Below, piece after piece: positions 52,693-61,623 of a DNA stretch of 64,000 nucleotides (positions are counted from its first letter, which is position 1; each line of letters opens with the position of its first letter). Location: positions 2,480,001-2,544,000 of the forward strand of contig CBDDLD010000004.1 in the NCBI GenBank assembly GCA_965230605.1, given 5' to 3'. The DNA is from CBDDLD01 sp965230605. Lineage in GTDB: Bacteria; Bacteroidota; Bacteroidia; Flavobacteriales; Flavobacteriaceae. Under the pieces are notes generated by a model. That model saw only the letters and a list, made by a program, of their open reading frames with translations. It had not been told where the DNA came from and did no database searches. The translations under genes were made by a program, and so were the position numbers.

Positions 52693-53172
52693 TTATTCTT
52701 CTTCGTTAGATGCTTTAGCTTCTGGTGCCGGTGCAGCTGCTGTTGCTTTTCCTTTACCACCTCTTCTACTTCTACGTGTCGTCTTCTTAGCTGGCTTACC
52801 TGCATTGTAAAGCTCGTTGTAATCTACAAGCTCTATCATTGCCATATCAGCATTATCTCCTAATCGATTACCTAATTTTATAATACGTGTGTAACCTCCT
52901 GGCCGGTCTCCAACTTTTGCCGCTACATCTCTGAATAATTCTGCTACAGCAGCTTTTTGTCTTAATCTTGAAAATACAATTCTTCTATTGTGTGTTGTAT
53001 CTTCTTTAGACTTAGTAATCATTGGCTCAATAAACTGTTTTAAAGCTTTTGCTTTAGCTACAGTGGTATTAATACGCTTGTGCTCAATTAAAGAGCAAGC
53101 CATATTAGCCAACATCGCCTTTCTGTGCGCAGTTTTTCTCCCTAAATGGTTGAATTTTTTTCCGTGTCTCAT
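52693..53172 (-). CDS. rplQ: Ribosomal protein L17
   Basis: Large-subunit protein. 159 residues; the core (1-115) opens MRHGKKFNHLGRKTAHRKAM. The last 35 or so residues (KPAKKTTRRSRRGGKGKA, then AAAPAPEAKASNEEE) are a low-complexity extension typical of Bacteroidota L17. Last gene of the cluster before the terminator. The gap to rpoA holds an RNA hairpin. Confidence 0.98.
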   Translation of the reverse strand: MRHGKKFNHLGRKTAHRKAMLANMACSLIEHKRINTTVAKAKALKQFIEPMITKSKEDTTHNRRIVFSRLRQKAAVAELFRDVAAKVGDRPGGYTRIIKLGNRLGDNADMAMIELVDYNELYNAGKPAKKTTRRSRRGGKGKATAAAPAPEAKASNEEE

Positions 53173-53186
53173 GACTCTTTTTTTAA

Positions 53187-53240
53187 CATCATCTTGCTAC
53201 CAAATTCCGACAATATCTTTCGGAAGAGCAAAATATGATG
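53187..53240 (-). other. Interrupted hairpin in the rpoA-rplQ gap
   Basis: Three nested paired segments: CATCAT/ATGATG (53187-53192, 53235-53240), TTGCT/AGCAA (53194-53198, 53227-53231) and TTCCGA/TCGGAA (53205-53210, 53220-53225). No T-run follows on the minus strand, so it is not a simple terminator. Confidence 0.5.
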
Positions 53241-53242
53241 AA

Positions 53243-54235
53243 TTAATCTTTATCTAATTTATATTTACTTAAATCCATTCCGAAATTTAACCCTTTAACG
53301 TTCACTAATTCTTCTAGTTCTGTTAATGATTTCTTACCAAAGTTTCTGAACTTCATTAAATCGTTTTTATTGAAAGATACTAAGTCACCTAAAGTATCAA
53401 CTTCAGCAGCTTTTAAACAGTTAAGTGCACGTACTGAAAGATCCATGTCTACTAGTTTTGTTTTAAGTAGCTGTCTCATGTGAAGTGATTCTTCATCATA
53501 AGTTTCAGTTTGAGCAATTTCATCCGCTTCTAATGTGATACGCTCATCTGAGAATAGCATGAAGTGGTGAATTAATATTTTAGCTGCTTCTGTTAAAGCA
53601 TCTTTAGGGTGTATAGAACCGTCAGTGATGATCTCAAAGATTAATTTTTCGTAATCTGTTTTTTGCTCAACACGGAAGTTTTCTATACTATACTTAACAT
53701 TCTTAATTGGAGTGTAAATCGAATCTGTAAAGATTGTACCCATTGGCGCAGAAGACTTTTTATTTTCTTCAGCAGGAACATAACCTCTACCTTTTTCGAT
53801 AGTGATCTCCATGTTAATGTTTACTTTAGGATCTAAGTTACAGATAACTAGATCTGTATTTAAAACTTGGAATCCTGAGATAAACTTCTGAAAATCTCCA
53901 GCAGTAATCTGCTCTTGACCAGAAATTGAAATAGTTACAGTTTCGTTATCGATCTCGTCAATTTGACGCTTAAAGTTAACTTGCTTTAAGTTTAAGATCA
54001 TTTCTGTAACATCTTCCACTACACCAGAAATAGTAGAAAACTCGTGATCCACACCTTCTATTCTAACTGATGTAATTGCAAAACCTTCTAAAGAAGATAG
54101 TAATACTCTTCTTAGAGCATTACCTACTGTTAATCCATAACCCGGTTCTAAAGGTCTAAACTCGAATTTACCTTCAAAATCGGTAGAATCGATCATGATT
54201 ACTTTATCTGGTTTTTGAAAATTTAATATTGCCAT
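53243..54235 (-). CDS. rpoA: RNA polymerase alpha subunit
   Basis: 330 residues. N-terminal dimer domain about 1-230 (LEPGYGLTVGNALRRVLLSS) for assembly with beta and beta-prime; linker; C-terminal domain from about 255 with helix-hairpin-helix SVRALNCLKAAEVDTLGDL for contacts with DNA and activators. Lies between rpsD and rplQ as in the alpha operon. The 97-base gap before it has only weak inverted repeats. Confidence 0.98.
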   Translation of the reverse strand: MAILNFQKPDKVIMIDSTDFEGKFEFRPLEPGYGLTVGNALRRVLLSSLEGFAITSVRIEGVDHEFSTISGVVEDVTEMILNLKQVNFKRQIDEIDNETVTISISGQEQITAGDFQKFISGFQVLNTDLVICNLDPKVNINMEITIEKGRGYVPAEENKKSSAPMGTIFTDSIYTPIKNVKYSIENFRVEQKTDYEKLIFEIITDGSIHPKDALTEAAKILIHHFMLFSDERITLEADEIAQTETYDEESLHMRQLLKTKLVDMDLSVRALNCLKAAEVDTLGDLVSFNKNDLMKFRNFGKKSLTELEELVNVKGLNFGMDLSKYKLDKD

Positions 54236-54332
54236 GTTTTTTCTTCGTTTTGATTGTTATTTAGTTGCGCGGTTTAAAAGTTTGAAGAGAACCCATAAAC
54301 CCTTTGGCCAAATACCAATATGATTTAATTTA

Positions 54333-54938
54333 TTATTTAGAATATAATTCAACGATAAATTGCTCGTTGATTTGCTCTGGAATCTGAATTCTAGCCGGAA
54401 CAGCTACATAACTTCCTTCCATTGTATCATTATTCCATGTAATCCATTCGTAAACTTGACTAGAATTTGCCAAAGAATTTTGGATAGCTTCTAATGACTT
54501 TGATTTTTCTCTAACACCAACTACATCTCCTGCTTTTAAGCTGTAAGAAGGAATATTTACTTTTTCCCCGTTAACGGTAATGTGTCTGTGAGATACTAAT
54601 TGTCTAGCAGCACTTCTTGTAGGAGCAATACCCATTCTGTAAACTACGTTATCTAAACGCGATTCACATAATTGAAGTAAAACTTCACCAGTAATACCTT
54701 GTGCAGCTGTTGCTTTTTTAAACATGTTTCGGAACTGACGCTCTAAAATACCATAGGTGTATTTTGCTTTTTGCTTTTCCATTAACTGGATAGCGTATTC
54801 CGATTTTTTTCCACGTCTTCTATTGTTTCCGTGTTGACCTGGAGGATAGTTTCTTTTTTCAAAGGCTTTATCATCTCCATAAATAGCTTGACCGAATTTA
54901 CGAGCTATTTTAGTTTTAGGACCAGTATATCTTGCCAT
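54333..54938 (-). CDS. rpsD: Ribosomal protein S4
   Basis: 201 residues. Small-subunit assembly protein; S4 RNA-binding domain about 93-155 (CESRLDNVVYRMGIAPTRSAA). In E. coli S4 represses the alpha operon by binding its mRNA; here an 89-base structured gap precedes the gene. N-terminal Cys zinc site of some S4 proteins is absent. Confidence 0.98.
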   Translation of the reverse strand: MARYTGPKTKIARKFGQAIYGDDKAFEKRNYPPGQHGNNRRRGKKSEYAIQLMEKQKAKYTYGILERQFRNMFKKATAAQGITGEVLLQLCESRLDNVVYRMGIAPTRSAARQLVSHRHITVNGEKVNIPSYSLKAGDVVGVREKSKSLEAIQNSLANSSQVYEWITWNNDTMEGSYVAVPARIQIPEQINEQFIVELYSK

Positions 54939-54952
54939 TTTAAAATTTAAAT

Positions 54953-55010
54953 AGAGCTGGTTATCAAATTAAGGTCTTAATCTTATCCTTCAACAACCTT
55001 TAATTGCTCT
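54953..55010 (-). other. Inverted repeats in the rpsK-rpsD gap
   Basis: AGAGC (54953-54957) can pair with GCTCT (55006-55010), and AATTAAGG (54967-54974) with CCTTTAATT (54997-55005, one bulge). CTGGTTAT also occurs twice. A possible leader structure just before rpsD. Confidence 0.35.
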
Positions 55011-55027
55011 GGTTATACTTATTATAA

Positions 55028-55411
55028 TTATACTCTTCTACGTTTTGGAGGTCTACATCCATTGTGTGGTAATGGTGTTACATCAATGATTTCTGTAACT
55101 TCAATTCCAGAGTTATGGATAGATCTGATAGCAGATTCTCTACCGTTACCAGGACCTTTTACATATACTTTTACTTTCTTTAAACCAGCTTCTTTTGCAA
55201 CTTCTGCAGCATCTTCAGCAGCTAATTGTGCAGCGTAAGGTGTGTTTTTCTTAGATCCTCTAAAGCCCATTTTACCAGCTGAAGACCAAGAGATTACATC
55301 ACCTTTCTTATTGGTTAAAGAAATAATAATATTATTAAATGATGCAGCGATATGTGCTTCACCAATAGACTCAACTATTACTTTACGTTTTTTAGTACTT
55401 GACTTTGCCAT
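55028..55411 (-). CDS. rpsK: Ribosomal protein S11
   Basis: 127 residues, platform protein of the small subunit. HIAASFNNIIISLTNKKGDV opens the core, KGPGNGRESAIRSI is the signature and the basic end is GCRPPKRRRV. 11 bases behind rpsM. Confidence 0.98.
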   Translation of the reverse strand: MAKSSTKKRKVIVESIGEAHIAASFNNIIISLTNKKGDVISWSSAGKMGFRGSKKNTPYAAQLAAEDAAEVAKEAGLKKVKVYVKGPGNGRESAIRSIHNSGIEVTEIIDVTPLPHNGCRPPKRRRV

Positions 55412-55422
55412 ACTACTACTTA

Positions 55423-55797
55423 TTATTTAGTTACTTTTTTCTTGTTAGCAACTGTTTTTCTCTTTCCTTTTCTTGTTCTAGAGTTGTTCTTAGTGCGTTG
55501 TCCTCTTAATGGAAGACCAGCTCTGTGACGAATACCTCTATAACATCCAATGTCCATTAAACGCTTAATGTTTAATTGAGTTTCTGAACGTAATTCACCT
55601 TCGATAGTATAAGTACCAACAGCTTCACGGATCTTACCGATCTCGTCGTCTGTCCAGTCTTGTACTTTAGTGCTTTCGTCTACCTTAGCTGCAGCTAAAA
55701 TTTCTTTTGCTCTACTTCTACCTATTCCATAGATATAAGTTAAAGAGATAACTCCTCTTTTTTGTTTTGGTATGTCTACACCTGCGATTCTTGCCAT
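55423..55797 (-). CDS. rpsM: Ribosomal protein S13
   Basis: 124 residues, head of the small subunit, contacts tRNA and the large subunit. ARIAGVDIPKQKRGVISL and YIYGIGRSRAKEIL (helix-two-turn-helix) at the start; GLPLRGQRTKNNSRTRKG at the basic end. Two bases separate it from rpmJ. Confidence 0.98.
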   Translation of the reverse strand: MARIAGVDIPKQKRGVISLTYIYGIGRSRAKEILAAAKVDESTKVQDWTDDEIGKIREAVGTYTIEGELRSETQLNIKRLMDIGCYRGIRHRAGLPLRGQRTKNNSRTRKGKRKTVANKKKVTK

Positions 55798-55799
55798 AA

Positions 55800-55916
55800 T
55801 TACCCTTGTCTTTGTTTGAACCTTGGATTCTTTTTGTTAATTACGTAAAGTCTTCCTTTTCTGCGGACCAGTTTACAGTCTGCACTTCTTTTCTTAACTG
55901 ATGCTCTTACTTTCAT
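55800..55916 (-). CDS. rpmJ: Ribosomal protein L36
   Basis: 38 residues (MKVRASVKKRSADCKLV to NPRFKQRQG). Of the three Cys and one His of the zinc form only one Cys is left, so this is the zinc-free type. Located between infA and rpsM as usual. Confidence 0.97.
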   Translation of the reverse strand: MKVRASVKKRSADCKLVRRKGRLYVINKKNPRFKQRQG

Positions 55917-55941
55917 CTGTTTTGATTTTTAAATACTTTAT

Positions 55942-56157
55942 TTAGTACCTATAAGTTATACGAGCCTTAGTTAAATCGTAAGGACTCATTTCTAATTTCA
56001 CTTTGTCACCTGGTAACAACTTAATGTAATGCATGCGCATTTTACCAGAAATATGAGCAGTCACAATATGACCGTTCTCTAATTCTACACGGAACATCGC
56101 ATTTGATAATGCTTCAATGATAGTTCCGTCTTGTTCTATTGCTGCTTGTTTTGCCAT
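55942..56157 (-). CDS. infA: Translation initiation factor IF-1
   Basis: 71 residues, one OB-fold barrel: EQDGTIIEALSNAMFRVELE, HISGKMRMHYIKLLPGD and a closing ARITYRY. Binds the A site of the small subunit at initiation. Four bases behind secY. Confidence 0.98.
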   Translation of the reverse strand: MAKQAAIEQDGTIIEALSNAMFRVELENGHIVTAHISGKMRMHYIKLLPGDKVKLEMSPYDLTKARITYRY

Positions 56158-56161
56158 AATA

Positions 56162-57499
56162 TTATGCTACTGCTTTTCTATTTTTACCAGTCTTCATCAA
56201 GCCGTCATAGTGTTTATTTAACAAGTAAGAGTTTACTTGTTGCATGGTATCTATTGCAACTCCAACCATAATTAATAATGAAGTTCCTCCAAAGAATAAT
56301 GCCCAACCTTGCCCTACGTTCATTAACTTCACAATAAATGCTGGGAACACAGCAACTAATGCTAAAAATATGGAACCTGGTAAGGTAATTTGAGACATTA
56401 TTTTATCTAAATATTCAGAGGTCTCACCTCCAGGTCTAATTCCAGGAATAAAACCACCACTACGCTTTAAGTCATCTGCCATTTTATTTGTTGGCACTGT
56501 TATCGCTGTATAGAAATATGTAAATACTATAATTAGCAATGCAAATACGATATTGTACCACAATCCGAAAATATCGGCAAAATTAGTCTGCATCCATTGG
56601 CCAGCAGCAGAGTCTTTTAGTAATGAAGAACCTCCTATTAAACTTGGCACAAACATAATGGCCTGAGCAAATATGATTGGCATTACACCAGAAGCATTTA
56701 ACTTTAATGGTAAAAACTGTCTTGCGCTTCTTTCATAAGCACCTGAAGCCGTTCTTCTAGCATATTGTACAGGAACTTTTCTCACTGCCATCACTAAGAA
56801 TACAGAAGCCAAAATAATTAAGAACCATATCACAATCTCAATTAATATCATCATAAAACCTCCATTACCCTCTAAGCGAGTAGCTGCATTTAATAAAAAT
56901 GACTGAGGTAGAGTTGCTATAATACCCACCATGATTAATAATGAAATACCATTACCAATTCCTTTATCGGTAATCTTTTCACCTAACCACATGGCGAAGA
57001 TACAGCCTGTTACAAGAATAACCACTGATGAAAAATAGAACAATCCTCCTGTACCTAATAAGAATGCACTTTGAGGAATACCTAATGATGGTAAGCTTGC
57101 TAAATAACCAGGAGCTTGTACCAAACAAATTGCGATGGTTAACCAACGTGTAATTTGATTGATCTTTTTACGTCCACTTTCACCTTCTTTTTGAAGCTTT
57201 TGTAAATAAGGTATCGCAATACCCATTAACTGTACCACAATAGAAGCTGAGATGTAAGGCATAATTCCTAAGGCAAATACTGAGGCATTAGCAAATGCAC
57301 CACCAGTAAAGGCATTTAATAATCCTAATATACCACCTTCAGCAGTATCTTGTAATCCACCTAATTGTCCAGCGTCTATTCCCGGTAATACAACTTGAGC
57401 ACCAAAACGGTATACAAGTAGTAATCCTAAGGTTAGAATAATTCTATCCTTAAGCTCGGTAATTTTCCAGACGTTTTTTAATGTTTCTATTAATTTCAT
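56162..57499 (-). CDS. secY: Preprotein translocase subunit SecY
   Basis: 445 residues, ten membrane helices, the channel of the Sec translocon. LLVYRFGAQVVLPGIDA opens helix 1; plug and cytoplasmic loop FIPGIRPGGETSEYLDKIM are diagnostic. It works with the SecDF encoded at the left end of the window. Lies between rplO and infA, the usual spc order. Confidence 0.98.
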   Translation of the reverse strand: MKLIETLKNVWKITELKDRIILTLGLLLVYRFGAQVVLPGIDAGQLGGLQDTAEGGILGLLNAFTGGAFANASVFALGIMPYISASIVVQLMGIAIPYLQKLQKEGESGRKKINQITRWLTIAICLVQAPGYLASLPSLGIPQSAFLLGTGGLFYFSSVVILVTGCIFAMWLGEKITDKGIGNGISLLIMVGIIATLPQSFLLNAATRLEGNGGFMMILIEIVIWFLIILASVFLVMAVRKVPVQYARRTASGAYERSARQFLPLKLNASGVMPIIFAQAIMFVPSLIGGSSLLKDSAAGQWMQTNFADIFGLWYNIVFALLIIVFTYFYTAITVPTNKMADDLKRSGGFIPGIRPGGETSEYLDKIMSQITLPGSIFLALVAVFPAFIVKLMNVGQGWALFFGGTSLLIMVGVAIDTMQQVNSYLLNKHYDGLMKTGKNRKAVA

Positions 57500-57516
57500 T
57501 CGATATAATATAATTC

Positions 57517-57969
57517 TTATAAAGTTACAGCTTCACCACCAGCAGCCTCAATAGCAGCCTTAGCTGTAGCAGTAAATTTATGAGCAGATACTTTTAATTT
57601 AGACTTTAACTCACCTCTTCCTAAGATTTTAACTAGTTCATTCTTTCCAGCTAATCTTAATGCAACAAGTGTATCAAAATCTACAGTATCTTTAATTTTC
57701 TTATCGTCTACTAACTGTTGTAGGGTATCTAGGTTTACACCTTGGTATTCTACTCTGTTAATATTCTTAAACCCGTACTTAGGCACACGTCTCTGAAGTG
57801 GCATTTGCCCACCTTCAAATCCTAATTTCTTAGAATAACCTGAACGTGACTTTGCCCCTTTATGTCCTCTAGTCGCAGTACCGCCTTTACCAGATCCTTG
57901 ACCACGACCAACGCGCTTTCCTTTATTTTTTACTGAACCTTCTGCAGGTTTTAAATTACTTAAATCCAT
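57517..57969 (-). CDS. rplO: Ribosomal protein L15
   Basis: 150 residues. The Gly-rich start KRVGRGQGSGKGGTATRGHK threads into 23S rRNA; the globular end carries GRGELKSKLKVSAHKFT. 15 bases after rpmD. Confidence 0.98.
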   Translation of the reverse strand: MDLSNLKPAEGSVKNKGKRVGRGQGSGKGGTATRGHKGAKSRSGYSKKLGFEGGQMPLQRRVPKYGFKNINRVEYQGVNLDTLQQLVDDKKIKDTVDFDTLVALRLAGKNELVKILGRGELKSKLKVSAHKFTATAKAAIEAAGGEAVTL

Positions 57970-57983
57970 TATCTATTAAGTAT

Positions 57984-58166
57984 TTATTTTGTTTCTTCTA
58001 CAGAAACTAAATGTTCAACTTTTCTAACCATACCAAGGATATTTGGTGTGGCATCATGCTCTACAACCTGACCAATACGCTTTAGGCCTAAAGCTTCTAA
58101 TGTACGCTTTTGGTTCTTTGTGCGGTTGATTGCACTTTTTATTTTAGTTACTTTAATCTTTGCCAT
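57984..58166 (-). CDS. rpmD: Ribosomal protein L30
   Basis: 60 residues: IKVTKIKSAINRTKNQKRTL, then LGLKRIGQVVEHDATPNILG. Small ferredoxin-like fold on the large subunit. Between rpsE and rplO. Confidence 0.97.
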   Translation of the reverse strand: MAKIKVTKIKSAINRTKNQKRTLEALGLKRIGQVVEHDATPNILGMVRKVEHLVSVEETK

Positions 58167-58179
58167 CTTATCCTATAGA

Positions 58180-58704
58180 TTAACCGTTAAAAACTTTCTC
58201 TAGAGAGATACCTCTATCTCTAGCTACTGTTCTTGCATCTCTTAATTGTAATAAAGCATCAAATGTTGCTTTTACCACATTATGAGGGTTAGAAGAACCT
58301 TGAGACTTAGAAAGTACATCGTGTACACCTACTGCTTCTAATACTGTTCTTACAGCACCACCAGCAATAACTCCGGTACCAGGTGCAGCTGGAATAATGT
58401 TTACTCGTGCTCCACCGTATTTCCCTTTTTGCTCATGAGGTAAGGTTCCTTTTATAATTGGTATACGAACTAAGTTCTTCTTAGCATCTTCTACAGCTTT
58501 TGCGATAGCAGTTGCTACGTCTTTAGATTTTCCAAGTCCGTGTCCAACCACACCAGCTTCGTCACCTACTACAACAATTGCAGAAAAACCAAATGCTCTA
58601 CCACCTTTTGTTACTTTAGTTACACGCTGTACACCAACCAAACGGTCTTTTAATTCTAATCCTCCTGGCTTTACTAGCTCTGCGTTTTTATATTTTTGAT
58701 ACAT
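58180..58704 (-). CDS. rpsE: Ribosomal protein S5
   Basis: 174 residues. KDRLVGVQRVTKVTKGGRAF starts the double-stranded RNA-binding domain; VVGDEAGVVGHGLGKSKDV and IIPAAPGTGVIAGGAVR are signatures. Takes part in decoding fidelity. Six bases behind rplR. Confidence 0.98.
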   Translation of the reverse strand: MYQKYKNAELVKPGGLELKDRLVGVQRVTKVTKGGRAFGFSAIVVVGDEAGVVGHGLGKSKDVATAIAKAVEDAKKNLVRIPIIKGTLPHEQKGKYGGARVNIIPAAPGTGVIAGGAVRTVLEAVGVHDVLSKSQGSSNPHNVVKATFDALLQLRDARTVARDRGISLEKVFNG

Positions 58705-58710
58705 AATGTC

Positions 58711-59067
58711 TTAAAATTTTAGTCCTGCTTCTCTAGCACCTTCTGCTAATGATTTTACTCGTCCGTGGTATAAATAACCGCCTCTATCAAAAGAGATAGT
58801 GTCAACACCAGCTTTAACAGCTTTTTCTGCAACAGCTTTACCAACTAAAGCAGCAATTTCTGTTTTAGTGCCTTTAGCGCTACTAATATCTTTATCTCTA
58901 GAAGATGCAGCTGCTATAGTCTTACCAGTTACATCATCTACGATTTGAGCATAAATTTCTTTATTACTTCTAAAAACAGATAAACGTGGTCTGCTTGAAG
59001 TACCAGAAACCACTTTGCGGATTCTGTTCTTAATTCTCGATCTTCTTTCGTTCTTTGTCAATGCCAT
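58711..59067 (-). CDS. rplR: Ribosomal protein L18
   Basis: 118 residues, binds 5S rRNA. Basic start RRSRIKNRIRKVVSG, then RPRLSVFRSNKEIYAQI and the end SFDRGGYLYHGRVKSLA. 10 bases behind rplF. Confidence 0.98.
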   Translation of the reverse strand: MALTKNERRSRIKNRIRKVVSGTSSRPRLSVFRSNKEIYAQIVDDVTGKTIAAASSRDKDISSAKGTKTEIAALVGKAVAEKAVKAGVDTISFDRGGYLYHGRVKSLAEGAREAGLKF

Positions 59068-59077
59068 AACTTAACTA

Positions 59078-59620
59078 TTAAGCTGATTTACCTGCTTTTC
59101 TTCTAATTTCTTCACCGATAAACTTAATTCCTTTTCCTTTGTAAGGCTCTGGCTTTCTGAAGCTACGGATCTTAGCCGCAACTTGACCAACTAATTGCTT
59201 ATCGTGAGATGTTAACTTAACGATAGGATTTTTACCTTTTTCTGATATGGTCTCAATCTTTACCTCTGGAGCAATGTCCATAACGATATTATGAGAGAAT
59301 CCTAAGGCTAAATCTAACTTGTTACCTTGGTTAGATGCTCTATATCCTACACCTACTAATTCTAATTCTTTAGTAAATCCTTTAGAAACACCTTCAACCA
59401 TATTAGCTATTAATGCTCTGTAAAGACCATGCTTAGCTCTATGTTCTTTTTTATCTGAAGCACGGCTTACTGATAAAGTCGCATCTTCGATTTTTATTTC
59501 TACACCTGAAAAATCTTGAGTTAACTCACCTAGTTTACCTTTTACAGTAACTACGTTATCGTTAACTTCTACAGTTACACCTTCAGGAATTGTTATTGGG
59601 TTATTACCTATTCTTGACAT
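59078..59620 (-). CDS. rplF: Ribosomal protein L6
   Basis: 180 residues, two similar domains near the GTPase centre. MSRIGNNPITIPEGV starts the first; the RNA-binding KPEPYKGKGIKFIGEEIRRK closes the second. Confidence 0.98.
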   Translation of the reverse strand: MSRIGNNPITIPEGVTVEVNDNVVTVKGKLGELTQDFSGVEIKIEDATLSVSRASDKKEHRAKHGLYRALIANMVEGVSKGFTKELELVGVGYRASNQGNKLDLALGFSHNIVMDIAPEVKIETISEKGKNPIVKLTSHDKQLVGQVAAKIRSFRKPEPYKGKGIKFIGEEIRRKAGKSA

Positions 59621-59632
59621 AATTCTTCCTTT

Positions 59633-60031
59633 TTAGTAAACGTAACATAATAATTCGCCGCCTACATTTTCTCTTGTAGCTTGTTTCCCTGTCATTAACC
59701 CATGAGAGGTAGATACTATTGCAATACCTAATCCGTTAAGAATTCTTGGCATTTCTTTAGCACCGGCATATTTACGTAAACCTGGTTTACTGATTCTTTG
59801 TATTTTTCTGATCACTGACTCTTTTGTATCCTTAGTATATTTAAGAGCAATCTTAATTGTACCTTGGGTAGTTGTGTCATCAAATTTGTAACTTAAAATA
59901 TATCCTTGATCGAATAATATTTTAGTTATCTCTTTCTTAACATTAGATGCTGGAATTTCTACCACTCTATGGTTTGCTTTCACAGCGTTTCTAATTCTCG
60001 TTAAGTAATCCGCAATTGGATCTGTATACAT
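59633..60031 (-). CDS. rpsH: Ribosomal protein S8
   Basis: 132 residues. DPIADYLTRIRNAVKANHR at the start and ILNGLGIAIVSTSHGLMTG near the end. S8 is the translational repressor of the spc operon in E. coli. The 71-base gap before it holds an imperfect inverted repeat (60057-60081). Confidence 0.98.
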   Translation of the reverse strand: MYTDPIADYLTRIRNAVKANHRVVEIPASNVKKEITKILFDQGYILSYKFDDTTTQGTIKIALKYTKDTKESVIRKIQRISKPGLRKYAGAKEMPRILNGLGIAIVSTSHGLMTGKQATRENVGGELLCYVY

Positions 60032-60056
60032 AACTCATTGATTTTGCGATTTTGGT

Positions 60057-60081
60057 TTTCGGGTTGGCACCGAACCTGAAA
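60057..60081 (-). other. Imperfect inverted repeat before rpsH
   Basis: TTTCGGGTT (60057-60065) and AACCTGAAA (60073-60081), loop of seven. In the minus-strand RNA one pair becomes an A-C mismatch, so the hairpin is weak. The gap is long for this tightly packed cluster. Confidence 0.3.
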
Positions 60082-60102
60082 TCTGATTATTCTATAATAA
60101 TA

Positions 60103-60372
60103 TTACCAACTTGCTTTTTTAACTCCTGGTATTAAGCCTTTGTTAGCCATCTCTCTAAATGTAACACGAGAAATACCAAACTGTCTCATATACCCTTTTG
60201 GTCTACCTGTTAGTTTGCAACGATTGTGCATACGAATTGGCGAAGCATTTTTTGGCAACTTTTGTAATGCTTCATAGTCTCCAGCTTCTTTTAAAGCTTT
60301 ACGCTTAGCAGCATACTTAGCAACCGTTTTTGCTCTTTTTACCTCACGGGCTTTCATTGATTCTTTAGCCAT
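60103..60372 (-). CDS. rpsN: Ribosomal protein S14
   Basis: 89 residues, the longer zinc-free type: only one Cys in NRCKLTGRPKGYMRQFGISR. The basic N-terminus is rich in Lys and Arg. Two bases separate it from rplE upstream. Confidence 0.98.
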   Translation of the reverse strand: MAKESMKAREVKRAKTVAKYAAKRKALKEAGDYEALQKLPKNASPIRMHNRCKLTGRPKGYMRQFGISRVTFREMANKGLIPGVKKASW

Positions 60373-60374
60373 AA

Positions 60375-60926
60375 TTAATTCTTTTTAAAAGGTAAACCTA
60401 GTTCTGTTAATAATGATTTTGCTTCTTTATCTGTATCAGCTGTTGTTACAAATGTGATATCCATACCAGAGATTTTATTGATCTTGTCAATATCAATTTC
60501 TGGGAAGATGATTTGCTCTACAACACCTAAGTTATAATTTCCTCTACCATCAAATCCTGTCGCTTTGATACCCCCGAAGTCTCTTACTCGTGGTAACGCT
60601 GAAGTGATTAAACGGTCTAAGAACTCATACATGTACTCTCCTCTTAAAGTCACTTTAGCTCCAATTGGCATACCTTTACGTAACTTAAAAGATGCAACGT
60701 CTTTCTTAGATAAAGTAGCAACTGCTTTCTGACCAGAAATTTTCGTTAACTCTTCAACAGCATGATCTATCAGTTTCTTATCAGCAACAGCAGCACCAAC
60801 ACCTTTAGATATTACTATCTTAGTAAGCTTAGGCACTTGCATTACATTTTTGTATCCAAATTCTTCTGTAAGAGCAGACACTACGCGGTCTTTATACTCT
60901 TGTTTTAATCTTGAAACGTAAGCCAT
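60375..60926 (-). CDS. rplE: Ribosomal protein L5
   Basis: 183 residues, binds 5S rRNA and touches the P-site tRNA. VMQVPKLTKIVISKGVGAA and LRKGMPIGAKVTLRGEYMY are signatures. Two bases behind rplX. Confidence 0.98.
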   Translation of the reverse strand: MAYVSRLKQEYKDRVVSALTEEFGYKNVMQVPKLTKIVISKGVGAAVADKKLIDHAVEELTKISGQKAVATLSKKDVASFKLRKGMPIGAKVTLRGEYMYEFLDRLITSALPRVRDFGGIKATGFDGRGNYNLGVVEQIIFPEIDIDKINKISGMDITFVTTADTDKEAKSLLTELGLPFKKN

Positions 60927-60928
60927 AA

Positions 60929-61240
60929 CTAAATTACTTCATTAGATTTTTTAGAAAATCTTTCTTTTTTATCACCATTCATTCTGTAACCTACTCTTGT
61001 AGTTTCTCCTTTACCTGTTAATAGAGATAAATTAGAAATATGAATGGATGCTTCTTTCTCTACAATGCCTCCTTGTGGATTTTGTGCACTTGGTTTCATA
61101 TGTTTCTTAACCATATTCACACCTTCTACAATGGCTTTGTTTTTATCTATTAATACTTTTAGTACTTTACCTTCTGATCCTTTGTGATCTCCAGCTATTA
61201 CTTTTACAGTATCTCCTGATTTTATTTTAAGCTTTGTCAT
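60929..61240 (-). CDS. rplX: Ribosomal protein L24
   Basis: 103 residues. The KOW motif is in KSGDTVKVIAGDHKGSEGKV; MVKKHMKPSAQNPQGGIVEKE follows. Early assembly protein at the exit tunnel. Confidence 0.98.
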   Translation of the reverse strand: MTKLKIKSGDTVKVIAGDHKGSEGKVLKVLIDKNKAIVEGVNMVKKHMKPSAQNPQGGIVEKEASIHISNLSLLTGKGETTRVGYRMNGDKKERFSKKSNEVI

Positions 61241-61252
61241 CTTAATAATGTA

Positions 61253-61621
61253 TTAAAGCACTTCTGGTGCTAATGATACAATTTTCATGAATTGTTTATC
61301 ACGAAGTTCTCTAGCTACCGGTCCAAATACACGTGTACCTCTCATTTCACCCGTTGGGTTTAAAAGGACACAAGCATTGTCATCGAATCTAATATAAGAT
61401 CCGTCAGGACGTCTAACTTCTTTTACTGTACGTACAACAACAGCTGTTGAAACTGCTCCTTTTTTAATGTTTCCGTTTGGTGCAGCATCCTTTACAGAAA
61501 CTACAATTTTATCTCCAACAGAAGCATACCTTCTTTTTGTACCTCCTAGAACACGAATGGTTAATACCTCTTTCGCTCCAGTGTTATCAGCTACTTTTAA
61601 TCTTGATTCTTGTTGTACCAT
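61253..61621 (-). CDS. rplN: Ribosomal protein L14
   Basis: 122 residues. MVQQESRLKVADNTGAKEVL at the start and GTRVFGPVARELRDKQFMK near the end. L14 is the binding partner of RsfS, whose gene lies at 41.5 kb. Confidence 0.98.
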   Translation of the reverse strand: MVQQESRLKVADNTGAKEVLTIRVLGGTKRRYASVGDKIVVSVKDAAPNGNIKKGAVSTAVVVRTVKEVRRPDGSYIRFDDNACVLLNPTGEMRGTRVFGPVARELRDKQFMKIVSLAPEVL

Positions 61622-61623
61622 AA

